From contig OZ012693.1 of NCBI GenBank assembly GCA_963942565.1, positions 1,309,673 through 1,373,672 of the forward strand: a stretch of 64,000 nucleotides of DNA, in the 5' to 3' direction. Position numbers and translations under genes: made by a program. Positions 20,845-31,747 of the stretch are shown here, one piece after another. The notes under the pieces were generated by a model. The model saw nothing but the letters and a program-made list of their open reading frames with translations. It was not told the DNA's origin and made no database searches. Every line of letters starts with the position of its first letter. Position 1 is the stretch's first letter. This DNA is from Maea johnstoni. Lineage: Eukaryota; Annelida; Polychaeta; Spionida; Magelonidae.

Positions 20845-21080
20845 CAGCAATCGTTATGGTAGTGGCTGGAATGTCGACGAGCAAGTGGTCAGTTTATTGT
20901 GGGTAAATCTGAAAATGACAATGACCCACAATGTCAAAAATCCCTTGGAACCTAATCCATGGGAGAGCCTGCCAGCCTAATGATTGCAGCCTCAAAGACT
21001 GAACCTTAAGCTCACCACCAGCTGTGCATAATCGCTATGGTAGTGGCTGGTATTACAAGCAAGTGGTCAGTTTATTGGGA
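20845..21080 (+). repeat. Local duplication in the protease intron
   Basis: AATCGTTATGGTAGTGGCTG (about 20848) and AATCGCTATGGTAGTGGCTG (about 21029) each lead into AGCAAGTGGTCAGTTTATTG. The two copies lie about 180 bp apart. The rest of 20643-21241 shows nothing else. Confidence 0.7.
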
Positions 21081-21241
21081 GCAAATATGAAATATGAACA
21101 AAACAGGTATATGACAAAATATTATGAATTTCCTTCAGTGATCCATGCTAGCAATTCTTCTAGAAAAATTATGAACTCTGCTCATGCCATGACCAGATAT
21201 CCTGTAGTTCTTTGTCTCAGGATTGCTTTTTTTTCTTCCAG

Positions 21242-21513
21242 ATTATCCATGCATACTTAGGGCTACTGAGCCAGCAGCATCCTGGACAACTTTTCCCTCT
21301 CCCATGCTTTGTGGCACTAAATTGGCAGAAGGGAGAGTACCATACCATGCTGTTCCTGGATGTTAATTTTGACCATTTCATATTTGTGATGGTGCCAGTG
21401 TGCGCCAGTGGCCACTGGTTTCTCATGGTGGCAAATATGAATGACAAAACAGTGAAATTCCTCGATTCGTTACCATGTGTGGAGAGGCATCAAAGGTTCT
21501 TAGAAATGTGGGG
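21242..21513 (+). CDS. ULP1/C48 protease exon (His and Asp)
   Basis: 272 bp between a TTTTTTCTTCCAG acceptor and a GGGG|GTAAGT donor. It begins IIHAYLGLLSQQ, joining in frame to ITDQ of the SWIM exon as in the N..W..D..I start of ULP1-type proteases. VPVCASGHWFLMVANM holds the catalytic His-Trp and VKFLDSLP the catalytic Asp. The exon is open and well conserved in pattern. Confidence 0.7.
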
Positions 21514-22094
21514 GTAAGTTGAATCCTTATCCTCTCTTAATTATTGCCATGAAAACTGCATTCTTGGAACACAAAGTTCTAGAGAAACTTCCAGACCTCA
21601 CTATTATAGCATAGCATGAAGATACTGATTGGTGTGAAGTCATTCATGGGTTCTCTGTGTTTGTTCTTACAGTTTTTATACATCATAAATATTAATGAAT
21701 CATTCACAAATAGTATTGCTACAACAGATGATATCCTTGTAACATTTACAGGTTATACAGGTTCACAAGCTTATGAATAGTTTGTAACAAGCTCTTGACA
21801 ACATACTTGCAGAATTTGTACCAACTGGAACACATTGTATGTTCCAAAATGTCAAACTGTGGATGTCAGAACACATGGACTGTGTTGCAAAGCTTTCAGG
21901 AAAAAATGTTCCGATGAGTGTTCTGAAGTGGAACACTGATTTACAGTATAGGAGTGACCATATGTGATGTAGAGGTGACACCCCCCCTCGTTTCTAGTTT
22001 GTTTTAGCCCATTTCCTATTTACTTCCGCCCACTTTTCTATGACCACTGGGCATATGATCATATGTGAGAAAAATCCATACATCCATATTTCAG

Positions 22095-22210
22095 GAAGTA
22101 CACAACTCAGTGTGACAGCAACCTTGGTAAGGTTCATGTGAAATGGCAAAGGTCCCTACTTACAGGAAGATGGAACCAGTTGTGGAGTGTTCCTCATGAT
22201 GGTGGGTATT
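22095..22210 (+). CDS. ULP1/C48 protease exon (Gln and Cys)
   Basis: Acceptor ATATTTCAG. In phase with the previous exon it reads KYTTQCDSNLGKVHVKWQRS. The catalytic motif QEDGTSCGVFLMM lies one frame away, so a one-base shift near 22168 separates the two. The Gln and Cys of the active site are both present. Confidence 0.55.
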
Positions 22211-22334
22211 ATTCACATTTCAAATCAGCTAATTTGTGTATAGCTGGTGAACTGTATACAGGACTTAAAGATAACTGAGAGCATATAAGGTGCTTGTCAC
22301 AAAAAACTGAATATCGGGTGAGATTTAGTATGTT

Positions 22335-22417
22335 GTACTACCCCTCTCTTCTATATACATTTGACTGTTGCTTCGTTGTCCACCTTGTGTATTATATATA
22401 GAAGAGAGGGGTAGTAC
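22335..22417. repeat. Perfect 23-bp hairpin
   Basis: Left arm 22335-22357 and right arm 22395-22417 are perfect reverse complements (GTACTACCCCTCTCTTC...), with a 37-base loop. The size is like a small-RNA precursor or the remains of a tiny fold-back MITE. Confidence 0.75.
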
Positions 22418-22599
22418 AGATGTTCATGTGTTGTTTTCTTTGCTTGCAGGGGTCCTAGGACGCTCAAACTTCGCATCAGATCATTACTGGCCAGGACGAA
22501 ATTCAAGTAAGTTATCAGCACAAGACATCTATCTGTACAGATACAAATACCTGTGAGTAAACAACGGCCGGTAACACAGTTAACAGGTTAAGAGTTGCT

Positions 22600-23974
22600 C
22601 GAACTGAGCTGTTGAAAGCGACGTCAAACCCCTTTACGAATTGTTCCATGGGGCTTTTCAGTTTTCTTTTTCTTTCTTTCTTCCTTCCCTTCTCCAATTT
22701 CTGGAGTCTCACTGCTTTGTCAGGAGTTGGGTCTCTCTATATTCCATTCTTTCTCTCACTGCCTCAGTTGCTCTGCAGATGTCAGTAGTTTCATTGCTAT
22801 ATAGGTCACTCAATTTCAGTCTGCCATCTATGTGTCCGTATGATTCACAAGCGGCTAGGTGATTCATGTCATCTCTCTCCTTACTGCATAGGGGGCAGCA
22901 CAGGTCAGTTTTGTTGTTTTTATAGTGATATCCAAGATTATTCATTTTAAGCCTATATCTTATGGCTAGTTTGGCACTCTGAGACCTCATTTCATCCAGG
23001 TAGCTCTTTTTCTCGAATCTCTGAATGTCACATATTTTGCCTCCTTTTAATCTCTCTATATTCAGTTGGTTTTGAAGTTTTCCTTGAATCTTTTTGTCCA
23101 CTGTGGTCTTCCAGCTCAGCTTGCTGAGGGCACCAATTTGCTCATCCTCCACTTCCAACCGGTAGGTTTTTGAATATCAGTTATCTCTGCAGTCCAACAC
23201 TTCGGGAAACCAAACATCTTTTGTTGACTGTACACCTGGCGCACAAGTTTCTCTTGGTTTCCGCTTAAAATTCGGTGCAAAAACATCATCTTTTTTCTGG
23301 CTATCTGGTCTTCGGCTGGGAGAATTCCAGTTTCCGCAAATATACCCATGCCAGGTGTGCTTATGGGTAAACTCATCATCCTCTTCACTCCATCCAGTAC
23401 AATCTTGTCCAGTTTTTTTAGATCAGCTTTCCGTATATTAGTCCATGTCTCACAATTGTAAAACACCTTTGGATACAGGATTGTGCTAAACAGTTTTAGC
23501 TTTATTTGTAAGTCTCTTTCTGGGGTGCTCATTTGCTTGGTGACTGCTATTATTTCTATCATGTCCATCTGTGCTTGTTTCTCTCTTTTTTTCAATATTT
23601 AAGTCAAGATTATTTTTATTATGCAGGTGGTCTCCCAGGTATTTGTACTGAGTACATCTACCAAAGTCCTGATTATTAATTCGAACAGTTTGTTGTTGCC
23701 CCTGTTTTTGGGGTATACACATCATTTGTGTTTTTCCCATGTTAAACCCCATCCTGTTAGTGTCTTGAAAGACTTCATTTGCCACCGCTACTCTCTGTGT
23801 TGTTTCTTCGTTTGTTGACGATTGTAGGATGTCATCCTGAAACATCTGCGTTGTCACCCTCACTTTGCCATATTGAACCCCTGCACCAACATTCTCAAGA
23901 TTTTCCGTAGCTGTATCTATTAGCCTAGCACACATCACCGCTGCCATTACGGTTCCCTGCATCACAACCTCCTG
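22600..23974 (-). pseudogene. LINE-A ORF2, 3' part: RT end and C-terminal zinc motif
   Basis: Minus-strand continuation of a non-LTR retrotransposon. From 23974 downward it reads EVVMQGTVMAAV and the RT catalytic block QMFQDDILQSS (FQDD version of YxDD). The thumb-like region follows with KYLGDHLHNK, then LYPKVFYNCETW, then a C-terminal Cys/His motif CCPLCSKERDDMNHLAAC near 22900, with a stop at 22709. A frameshift lies near 23590 and another near 23160. The 3' UTR is Lys/Glu-coding-like purine-rich sequence, and the end near 22600 is uncertain. It joins 32324 upstream across the inserted stack. The clade is not assigned. Confidence 0.75.
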
Positions 23975-23984
23975 CCCAGCGGGC

Positions 23985-24145
23985 AAATGTACGTACAATG
24001 TACGTACATTGTACGTACAAGCCCGTACATACGGATTTGGTACGGATAACATTCGGAGTGAAAGTTTTTTGGACGTACGGGTCCGTACGTACAATGTACG
24101 TACATAGCCGTACGTACAATGTACGTACATTGTACGTACAGTCCA
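23985..24145. repeat. GTACGTACAATGTACGTAC palindrome cluster
   Basis: Overlapping palindromes of GTACGTAC and ACAATGT/ACATTGT alternate here and again at 24545-24640 and 24755-24805, separated by ordinary AT-rich sequence (24146-24544). Confidence 0.9.
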
Positions 24146-24809
24146 ATACCAAAACTGAATTAAAGTAGGAGTTTTTACATTACATATAAGGAAATTCTGA
24201 AGTGAATCTCACATAGGATTTCCCTATCATCATTTGTAATAAGTACAAATAAGTAGGAATTCCTTAATCAGTGTTCCCCTTGAAGGAGTATTCTGTTCAA
24301 ATATATACCATGTCTGAATCTGAAGTTAACTTATACCATTTGATTCTGCACTAAATCATGCCATGTGACCTACATTCAGTTTCTAGGCTTTTTTATCAAT
24401 TCTCTTGCTCAAACATGGTTATTGGTATTGTAGACACTTAGGGAATAAATTTTATAGAATTCTCATACAATTTGAAATGGAGATTGCCATAACTATCTAC
24501 CCGCTTTTCTCAAAAAAATGTAATTTACTGTATTAACCGTAATTAGTTTGTTTACGTACAATATACGTACGGACATGTACGTACATTGTACGTACGGACC
24601 CGTACGTACATTGTACGTACAGACCCGTATTACATTCAGGTAAAAAACCAGAACCATACGCACATTGATTTCTGATAGTTAGGGGAAAATCTATCTGAAC
24701 CTAAACCGTACGTAATCCGAATGTTCCGTTTTTGGTACAGGGTGCGAACCTAAACTGTACATACAATGTACGTCCATGAGTGCGAACCTAAACTGTACGT
24801 ACAATGTAT

Positions 24810-25208
24810 TTTGTGGCATGACTAACAAAGGCAATTATTGGGTTTATAAATAATATTTTATTATATTAAATATAAATTATTAAATATTTACATATATACA
24901 ATACTCTTGATGCATAATATAAACAGTACCTTAATAATTACCTATTGTTATGCATATAACAATTAAACGATATGTTAGATATTACATGTATACACTCTGC
25001 TGTAATTTGGTTAATAAACCATAGCAAGCATTAGCAGATGGCATTGAATGATAATAGATATATATTATATATACATTATAAATATTTTGATCAAGAAAAA
25101 ATTGCAAACTCCCATGAATCTACTAGAAAGCTAGATAGAATCAAGAAAATCTGCAACTCTTTCCCGTTTAATGAATGGAAAATGGGCTGACCTCATAAGA
25201 GAGCGCCA
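24810..25208 (-). repeat. Split direct repeat B2
   Basis: 399 bp starting TTTGTGGCATGACTAAC and ending GAGAGCGCCA, practically identical to 25473-25871. Confidence 0.92.
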
Positions 25209-25260
25209 ATAACATTTTTTGTTAAGAGACTCTGAATGAGGGAGGGAAAAAGGGTGGGAT

Positions 25261-25472
25261 TTTAAAAAATTGATTTCTGAAAGTAACAGCAGCAACGTCC
25301 GCTACTGTCAAATGATTGTTTTGTCAGATCCCGTTGTGAGCGTCTGACCCATTGAGTCACGTGCTGCCATAGCAACGTGATGCGCGGACATCCATAGTTT
25401 GGCAGGAGATCGCCAGATGTCACTCCCGTCACGCCACAAAATACGTTTGGTGCTGATCACCAAACGTGTGCA
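25261..25472 (-). repeat. Split direct repeat A2
   Basis: 212 bp from TTTAAAAAATTGATTTCTG to ACGTGTGCA, matching 31748-32059 apart from the 98-bp insertion there. About 50 bp (25209-25260) between B2 and A2 have no counterpart that I can see. Confidence 0.9.
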
Positions 25473-25871
25473 TTTGTGGCATGACTAACAAAGGCAATTA
25501 TTGGGTTTATAAATAATATTTTATTATATTAAATATAAATTATTAAATATTTACATATATACAATACTCTTGATGCATAATATAAACAGTACCTTAATAA
25601 TTACCTATTGTTATGCATATAACAATTAAACGATATGTTAGATATTACATGTATACACTCTGCTGTAATTTGGTTAATAAACCATAGCAAGCATTAGCAG
25701 ATGGCATTGAATGATAATAGATATATATTATATATACATTATAAATATTTTGATCAAGAAAAAATTGCAAACTCCCATGAATCTACTAGAAAGCTAGATA
25801 GAATCAAGAAAATCTGCAACTCTTTCCCGTTTAATGAATGGACAATGGGCTGACCTCATAAGAGAGCGCCA
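25473..25871 (-). repeat. Split direct repeat B1
   Basis: Direct copy of B2, with one visible difference (GGACAATGGG against GGAAAATGGG). It lies just downstream of the recombinase ORF. Confidence 0.92.
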
Positions 25872-26008
25872 GAAGGAATGCTATATTTAATATAGCATGA
25901 CTGGCAGCCCATAGAAGGAGAGACGTAAAACGGAGGAAGGAGGAAAATTTAGACATTAGGAGAAAATAAAAACATAGTAACAAGTGCCCAGGGCAGTTAA
26001 GACAATAA

Positions 26009-26890
26009 CTATTGCGGTAAAGTGAAATAAGATGGTCTAATATATTTTTGAAAAGCAGAACTTTTCCAGCGCCCTGTAGATTTAATGATAGCTTCAAGCG
26101 CATTAGCCTTTGCTAATTCAGTTACTCGGCCGATTCTGAAGGAATGTGTGTTATAATTATTAAAAGAGTAACCTTCAATCTGTAGGCATACTTTTAAGAA
26201 TTTGCTGAATTGTTTTCTTGTTATTGGTTGGTTCCTTTGATCAATAAAGACTTGACCATCTCCTGAAGAACGCACTGCTAGAAAGCTGGACAGAGCATTC
26301 ACAGGACACGGCTTGTCTTTTGATGCCAGTAGGCGAAGTGTTGGGGTTTGGTTATGACTGTGTTTGTATGATTTGAAAGCAATATCATAACCAACACCAG
26401 CATCTGATTTGACTGGAGTAAGTTGTTGAATTTGCAGAACATGTTGTTTTTGATCAGCAAGCACTACCTCGCCAACTCTCAAACATGCGTAATATGTCAG
26501 CAGAAATAGTGCTCTATACATACGTTGCATGTATGGGTTGTTAGTTGCATAAGGAATTGCGGATAATATGCATTTTAAAACATGCTTGGTAATTGGCAAA
26601 CGCATGGATGTTTTTACTGTTTGTAAGTTTTTTATACCGATCATACTTTTGCGAACCAAATGAGTATTAACTGGATCGGGCAAATTACCCGCTTTATGAA
26701 TAAATGATAATGCAGACAAGTATGACTTGATAGTGCTGTGCTGTAAATCTTTTGTGTGTAAATGTGCAATGAACATTGCTATGTGTTGACTATGTATGGG
26801 TAGATATACTTTTTGGTGTAATACACTATGAAGGAATTCACTGAAATAATTCCAGTGACGAATGTAGCTTTTGAATGATGAATTTGACAT
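26009..26890 (-). CDS. Tyrosine recombinase of the Ngaro-like element
   Basis: 293 codons. The N-terminal SAM-like core-binding domain is at about residues 1-75 (HIAMFIAHLHTKDLQHST, then SYLSALSFIHKAG). The catalytic domain has the first Arg in CLRVGEVVL, the HxxR box in NTHSFRIGRV, and the Tyr in FQKYIRPS near the C-terminus. These are the R, H-x-x-R and Y expected for the family. The enzyme would integrate circular element DNA without duplicating the target. It overlaps the RT ORF end by about 110 bp in another frame, a normal arrangement in this group. Confidence 0.88.
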   Translation of the reverse strand: MSNSSFKSYIRHWNYFSEFLHSVLHQKVYLPIHSQHIAMFIAHLHTKDLQHSTIKSYLSALSFIHKAGNLPDPVNTHLVRKSMIGIKNLQTVKTSMRLPITKHVLKCILSAIPYATNNPYMQRMYRALFLLTYYACLRVGEVVLADQKQHVLQIQQLTPVKSDAGVGYDIAFKSYKHSHNQTPTLRLLASKDKPCPVNALSSFLAVRSSGDGQVFIDQRNQPITRKQFSKFLKVCLQIEGYSFNNYNTHSFRIGRVTELAKANALEAIIKSTGRWKSSAFQKYIRPSYFTLPQ

Positions 26891-28791
26891 TGACGCATTA
26901 AGAATCTGGTCTTGAATAGACGAAAGTTTTCTGGTGTGAGGTGTGTTTGGATATCTGTTTGGTAGAGCCGCATGCCATAAAGTTGAAGCATGTTTTGAGT
27001 GACCTGAAAACGAGATATGGTATCTGCTAAAATGTTATTTACACCAGGAATATGTTCAGTTTGAAGGTTTATATTATATTTTAGCAACAATAATACTAAA
27101 GGGCGTATTATATTCATTATCGTTTTGTCCTTTGAAGTTTGATTGTTGACTATGGTGACTACGGCTTCATTGTCACAATGGAAAATAATACGCGAGTTTT
27201 GAATTTTTAGACCATACATAGATATGAGGACATATATTGGGTAAAGTTCTAACACTGCAATGTTGCATTGTTTCCAAGCTACTGGCCAAGTAGCTTGTAC
27301 CCATTCTGTTCCATAAGTTGCTCCGAAACCCTGTTTCGAGGCATCTGACCACATGTGGAGAGTGTTAGAATCACCTAAATGTGGTAAACGAATGATTGAT
27401 TTTCCATTATAGTTGGTGAGGAAATGGTGCCAAAGAGACAAATCTTGCTTTACCTCTTTAGTGATCCTTATATAATGAAAAGGTTGTGTTATTCCAATCT
27501 GAATCTCATATAACCTACGTAGGAAAGCTTTCCCTGATCTGATAATTGATGTGGCGAATTGCAACTTACCACATAAAGATTGTAGTTCTTTTAGACTTAT
27601 TTTGTTTTTTCCTAGGTAAAACTTTACATCTTCAGTGTATTTCTGGAGCTTATCAAGTGGCAGATAAGCTAACATTTTGTTTGAATCCAAACCTATGCCG
27701 AGAAATACAATGTTGTTTGTCGGACCAACGGTTTTATGTTCCGCCAAAGGAACACCGATGTCATTACATAAAGTAATGAATTTTTGTAGACTATTAGAAC
27801 ATGATGTTTTATCTGATTCTATGAATAGGAAATCATCCAAAATTTTAACAACATTTTTAATCCCAAATTTGTTAGCTAGTATCCATTTTAATGCTGTTGA
27901 AAACTCCTCAAAAATTTTGCATGAGGAGGAGCAACCCATAGGAAGGCACTTGTCATAATAAAAACCATTCCAGAAAAAACCTGTCAAGTGATATTGAGAT
28001 GGATGCAAAGGTATAATTCTAAAAGCATCTGATATGTCTGTTTTGGCCATAAAAGCTGGTTTACTTAAAGATTGTATAAAGGAAACTGCATCTTTTATAG
28101 TTGCATTGGAGACGGTAGAATTGTCCTTAGATATGTTGAAATTAACTGATTTTTCATCATATGGATAAGATAAATTGTGTAAAAGTCTATATTTTCCTGT
28201 ATCTTGTTTTTCCCTAACTGCAAGTGGAGAACATTTGAAATTAGCTAAAGGTTTATTTTCAAATGGACCTGAAATTCTTCCTAAAGAAAGTTCTTTTGAA
28301 ATTTTTTCCTCAACTGCTGCCGGATTGCTATTGGCTGAACTAGAGTTGTTTGAAGTCAACGGTAGGTCAGGGCCTTCAAAATCTAGTAAGAAACCATTTG
28401 TGAAACCATCAATTAGATAGTCTGCTTTAGAATACCCCTCCAAGTATTTACTAAGTACCTTAACTTTGACTGGTGTAGGTAGTGTTTTGTTGTTTTCCAA
28501 ATTTTGAATGCTGAAATTTGGCATGTTTTCCTTGGCATTCAGGACATGAGTGTTTAAAAGAACAATTTTCTTTTGTGCATCTCCGTCCGACACTATTGTA
28601 GGCAAAACAATAGCCTTTTGGGACTTGTTGGGATGTGTTAATGTTTTGGTTTTTGTTGCTGTACTGTTGAGATCTGTTGGCATTTTGTTGGGCACGAAAA
28701 GAATGAGAATATGTCTCTCGATCAAGATCAGGACGTACAGTATCCCAGTCAAACTGTATATATTCCCTATCCACTCTGAAGTGGTAATCAT
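26779..28791 (-). CDS. Reverse transcriptase/RNase H of the Ngaro-like element
   Basis: 670 codons. The RT domain begins near KISKELSLGRISGPF. It has MAKTDISDAFRIIPL (motif A Asp), LPMGCSSSCKIFEEFS, and KILDDFLFI (motif C, LDD). RNase H follows with MWSDASKQGFGATYG, FHCDNEAVV and a closing GVNNILADTISR. Length and order fit Ngaro/DIRS-type pol. The gag region overlaps its start and the recombinase overlaps its end. Confidence 0.88.
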   Translation of the reverse strand: MITTSEWIGNIYSLTGILYVLILIERHILILFVPNKMPTDLNSTATKTKTLTHPNKSQKAIVLPTIVSDGDAQKKIVLLNTHVLNAKENMPNFSIQNLENNKTLPTPVKVKVLSKYLEGYSKADYLIDGFTNGFLLDFEGPDLPLTSNNSSSANSNPAAVEEKISKELSLGRISGPFENKPLANFKCSPLAVREKQDTGKYRLLHNLSYPYDEKSVNFNISKDNSTVSNATIKDAVSFIQSLSKPAFMAKTDISDAFRIIPLHPSQYHLTGFFWNGFYYDKCLPMGCSSSCKIFEEFSTALKWILANKFGIKNVVKILDDFLFIESDKTSCSNSLQKFITLCNDIGVPLAEHKTVGPTNNIVFLGIGLDSNKMLAYLPLDKLQKYTEDVKFYLGKNKISLKELQSLCGKLQFATSIIRSGKAFLRRLYEIQIGITQPFHYIRITKEVKQDLSLWHHFLTNYNGKSIIRLPHLGDSNTLHMWSDASKQGFGATYGTEWVQATWPVAWKQCNIAVLELYPIYVLISMYGLKIQNSRIIFHCDNEAVVTIVNNQTSKDKTIMNIIRPLVLLLLKYNINLQTEHIPGVNNILADTISRFQVTQNMLQLYGMRLYQTDIQTHLTPENFRLFKTRFLMRQCQIHHSKATFVTGIISVNSFIVYYTKKYIYPYIVNT

Positions 28792-29643
28792 AATAACGCC
28801 AATTGGCCTGCTTTGACATCATCCGTTGGATATGTTGATGATAAGTCAACATTTTTTCCAATTGATTTGGGAATTTTTGAAGATAGACGGACATATAACT
28901 ATCCCAAGCAATATTCCAATCAAATTCCGATAGTTGCTTCTTATTCTTTTGTTGGAAAGTTAAGGCAGGCGTTTTTGAGAATAGAGAATTTGAATTGAGC
29001 GATACGGTATAAGCCTCAGGTGATGCGTGAGGGTTCAATAGGTCACTGAAATCTATGTACTTATGTTTCCAAATTTTAACTTTGATTTTTTGAGGGATTG
29101 ATTGGCTTACCGTGAGACCTCCCGAGAAGACTGGTCTTTGAGAATTGAATTGCACTGGGCACTCACCTTCAGATTTCGTATCGTCATCACTAATCATCAA
29201 GTCATCTTCAATATTCTCATTGTCAGCCTCTTTGGCAATATTTTTCAAGAAATTTAAAGTACCTGCTGCATGGGTGAGTTCACTAAATGATCACCAGAAT
29301 GGCTTGAAGCTGCTGCATGTGTTTGGTTAATTGATTGATTATCAGGAATCCTAGAAGCTGTGGCTGAATTATTTAATGTCAAAGTCTGATCAGAGTGATC
29401 AGACTGTTGTTGAGAATTGATAAAGTCTTGTATTTGTTGCTGCATTACCAATTGTTGCTGTTGTACTTGCAACAGAGTCTTACTGACGTCGGTCATGGTA
29501 AGTCGTTTTGCTTTTGAGGATGAAAGAGTAGATGTTTCTTCATGTTCTGGTACAGCTACATCTGTCACATCCGGATTGTGAAGTGTTTCCACACTCTCCG
29601 CACCTAATCTTTTAGGTGGGCGGCGCGCACGAGCTGGCGGCAT
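28460..29643 (-). CDS. gag-like region of the Ngaro-like element
   Basis: The upstream part (to 29643) is basic (MPPARARRPPKRLG) with a Gln-rich stretch (VQQQQLVMQQQ). The downstream part has IDFSDLLNP and FDWNIAWDSYM, blocks typical of DIRS/Ngaro gag-like proteins, and a C-terminal Cys/His cluster (FAYNSVGRRC..ENCSFKHSCPEC) likely to bind nucleic acid. Confidence 0.7.
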
Positions 29644-29777
29644 GCCTTGAAAGGAAAGATAAGATAGAGTAGAAAAAATTATGACTATGAAAAATATAGG
29701 AAAAATTGTATGACCAAGATGTTGTGCTCAGAAAATATAATAAATATATAAATGTATACACATATAGATGCGAATTG

Positions 29778-30075
29778 ATATTTGACCAAGTGGTCATGAA
29801 TACTGGAAATGCATATCAATAAATAGACCAAGTTGTCGTGGACAACGACATATAATGTAAAAATAGATGACCAAGTGGTCACGAACACTGAAATGGTATG
29901 TGAATAAATTGACCAAGTGGACACGAGCACTAAATATGTAAGTAAATTAGTTGACCAAGTGGTCTGGAGCACTGAAAATGTGTGTGAAATGAAATAACCA
30001 AGTGGTCACGAACGCTGATATGTGCGTGAATTGAAAATGACCAAGTGGTTTGTCAGTGAAAAGAATGACCAAGTG
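29778..30075 (-). repeat. GACCAAGTGGTC tandem repeats in the leader
   Basis: Eight units spaced 28-48 bp carry (T)GACCAAGTGGTC followed by ACGAACACTGAAA-like sequence. The core GACCA..TGGTC is an inverted repeat. They sit between A1 and gag, where the promoter or packaging signals would be. Confidence 0.8.
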
Positions 30076-30499
30076 GTCTAGAACACTGAAAATAAGTAGC
30101 AAATAAATAGTGTCAAAACAAATGACAACAGTAAAGAAAAAATTGGACGAAAATGTCAGGAAGAACATAGAAATAAATGTCATGATCAGATTGGTGTGAG
30201 CAATATAAATCATAAAATGTAGAAAATAATATGATGTGATAGAGACTTACAAATACGTTGAGCGGTTACGAAATAGAAGGCATCATGCTGAAAATGACTC
30301 GACGCAGATCATTTTTGTATCTCTTTCTCCTGAATTTAGTATTGGGGTGGATATTATCACGAGACCACATAGAAATAGGATCTTGCCAAAACCCCTGCAA
30401 ACACTTATAACTGATATTTTCCTCAACTTCACAAAAATCCTTTAGCAAACCATTGTATTGGTAGATTTTTTCATACACAAGCTAGCAATGAGGTACATT

Positions 30500-31262
30500 T
30501 TCCCTAATTGCTGGAAAACTATGAGACCGATATGTTTTGTTCTTACATCCTTGAAAAGCTACATATGTCAGCTAACTAACATAGAAAAATCAAAATCAAA
30601 CAATACTCCTGAGGGGAGATATCCCCCAAAAGGTCACACCCCCTCCAAAGTGAAATTGCACACGAGAGTTTCTTGTGTGTTTGCATGTAATATTCCCATA
30701 AAGATGGCTCGAACACCACTAAAACAAAGAAATTTAAAGGCATATTGCCATAAGTTTAGGGCAAATTATATTAAAACATCTTTATGGGCTCAATTAAATT
30801 CAAAAAAAGTCTTCCTGAGGTGTAACTTGCTGGCCGCCCACCATCTACTCATAACAGTTGTAAAGGACGCTTAGGAAGGCAATCGCTCCATTCAAATTAT
30901 TCAAAATGGGACCAAGTAATTTTGCTCATGATTGACTGGTCATCCCTTTGCATTTTGACAGGTAAGCCAGGGCTTTGTTTCACACATGGTTGAAGCAGGT
31001 TAAACAGGTGAAAGCAGGTAAATCAGTGCTAGTTTGTGTATTAACAGGTCAGTACCGGTCGCGCGCGATTGCACATCAGAGGGGGTGTCATGTTTGGGGG
31101 GATACCTCCCCAGAGGAATATCATTTCATTGTGACTTTTTCATGGTGCTTAGCTGAGATATGTAGCTTTCCAACAGTGTATAAATGATAAATACTGGCTT
31201 CCTACTTTTCCTGAAATCTAGGGAAATGTAGCTCGTTGCATTTTTTTTGGGACACCCTGTAT
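30500..31262. mobile_element. Inverted-repeat element with mariner-like end, inside the Ngaro leader
   Basis: Arms of up to about 190 bp (about 30500-30670 and 31050-31250) pair imperfectly. Examples are AAAGCTACATATGTCAGCTA at the left against the inverse of a similar sequence at 31148-31168, and GGGGAGATATCCCCC at the left against the inverse of GGGGGGATACCTCCCC. The right end TTTTTTTTGGGACACCCTGT looks like a mariner TIR. TA lies at 30604 and 31119, so a shorter 513-bp element (30606-31118) nested in it is an alternative reading. No transposase is seen. Confidence 0.55.
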
Positions 31263-31747
31263 TGCAACATGACAAGATCAGGTTGAATATATTGCAAATT
31301 AGAATATGGTAATTGAAAAGATTGGTTGAAGAGCATGGTACCCCTCTTTCCAAATAAGTGAAATTCCCTCACTAAATTATCTAATCTCAACATCTCTGAG
31401 ATTTGAAGTGGGGTAGGTTCAGATAAATTATTTGAAAGATGATGCAATAACCCACTGACAAAACTATGCCCTAACAAACATACAGTTATCATGCTAGCTG
31501 TTGTTTAGGTTTCATGAAAAGATAGTTAAATAGCATGAAATATCTGACAAAGTACCATGAAAGACTGGACTGAACAAGCTAAAAAGAATAGACAAAATAT
31601 GTCAAAACAAGCAAAATTTATACTAACTTTAGTCCTTTATATCATGGAATAATGATAGCTCATAATACTCAACAGTCCTGTGGTACTTGTCCTGATATAG
31701 ATGTATGTAAGTAGTGCAAAGTTTATAAAAAATTGAAAATTTTTTAG

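Larger units (their letters stand above)
16906..22210 (+). pseudogene. SWIM zinc-finger/ULP1-protease gene of MULE-like type, 5'-truncated
   Basis: Five exons join with consistent phases: 16906-17025, 17486-17621, 18743-19638, 21242-21513 and 22095-about 22210. In order they give the end of an MULE-like transposase region (GVERVNQDLKYGYL), a linker, a SWIM zinc finger, a basic region, and a ULP1/C48-type cysteine protease with catalytic His, Asp and Cys. Genes with SWIM plus ULP1 domains are known from Mutator-like and related DNA transposons; here the DDE core upstream is missing, cut off at the edge of the P-like element. Frameshifts near 19215 and 22168 show it is decayed. It could instead be a once-domesticated host gene. 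Confidence 0.6.
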
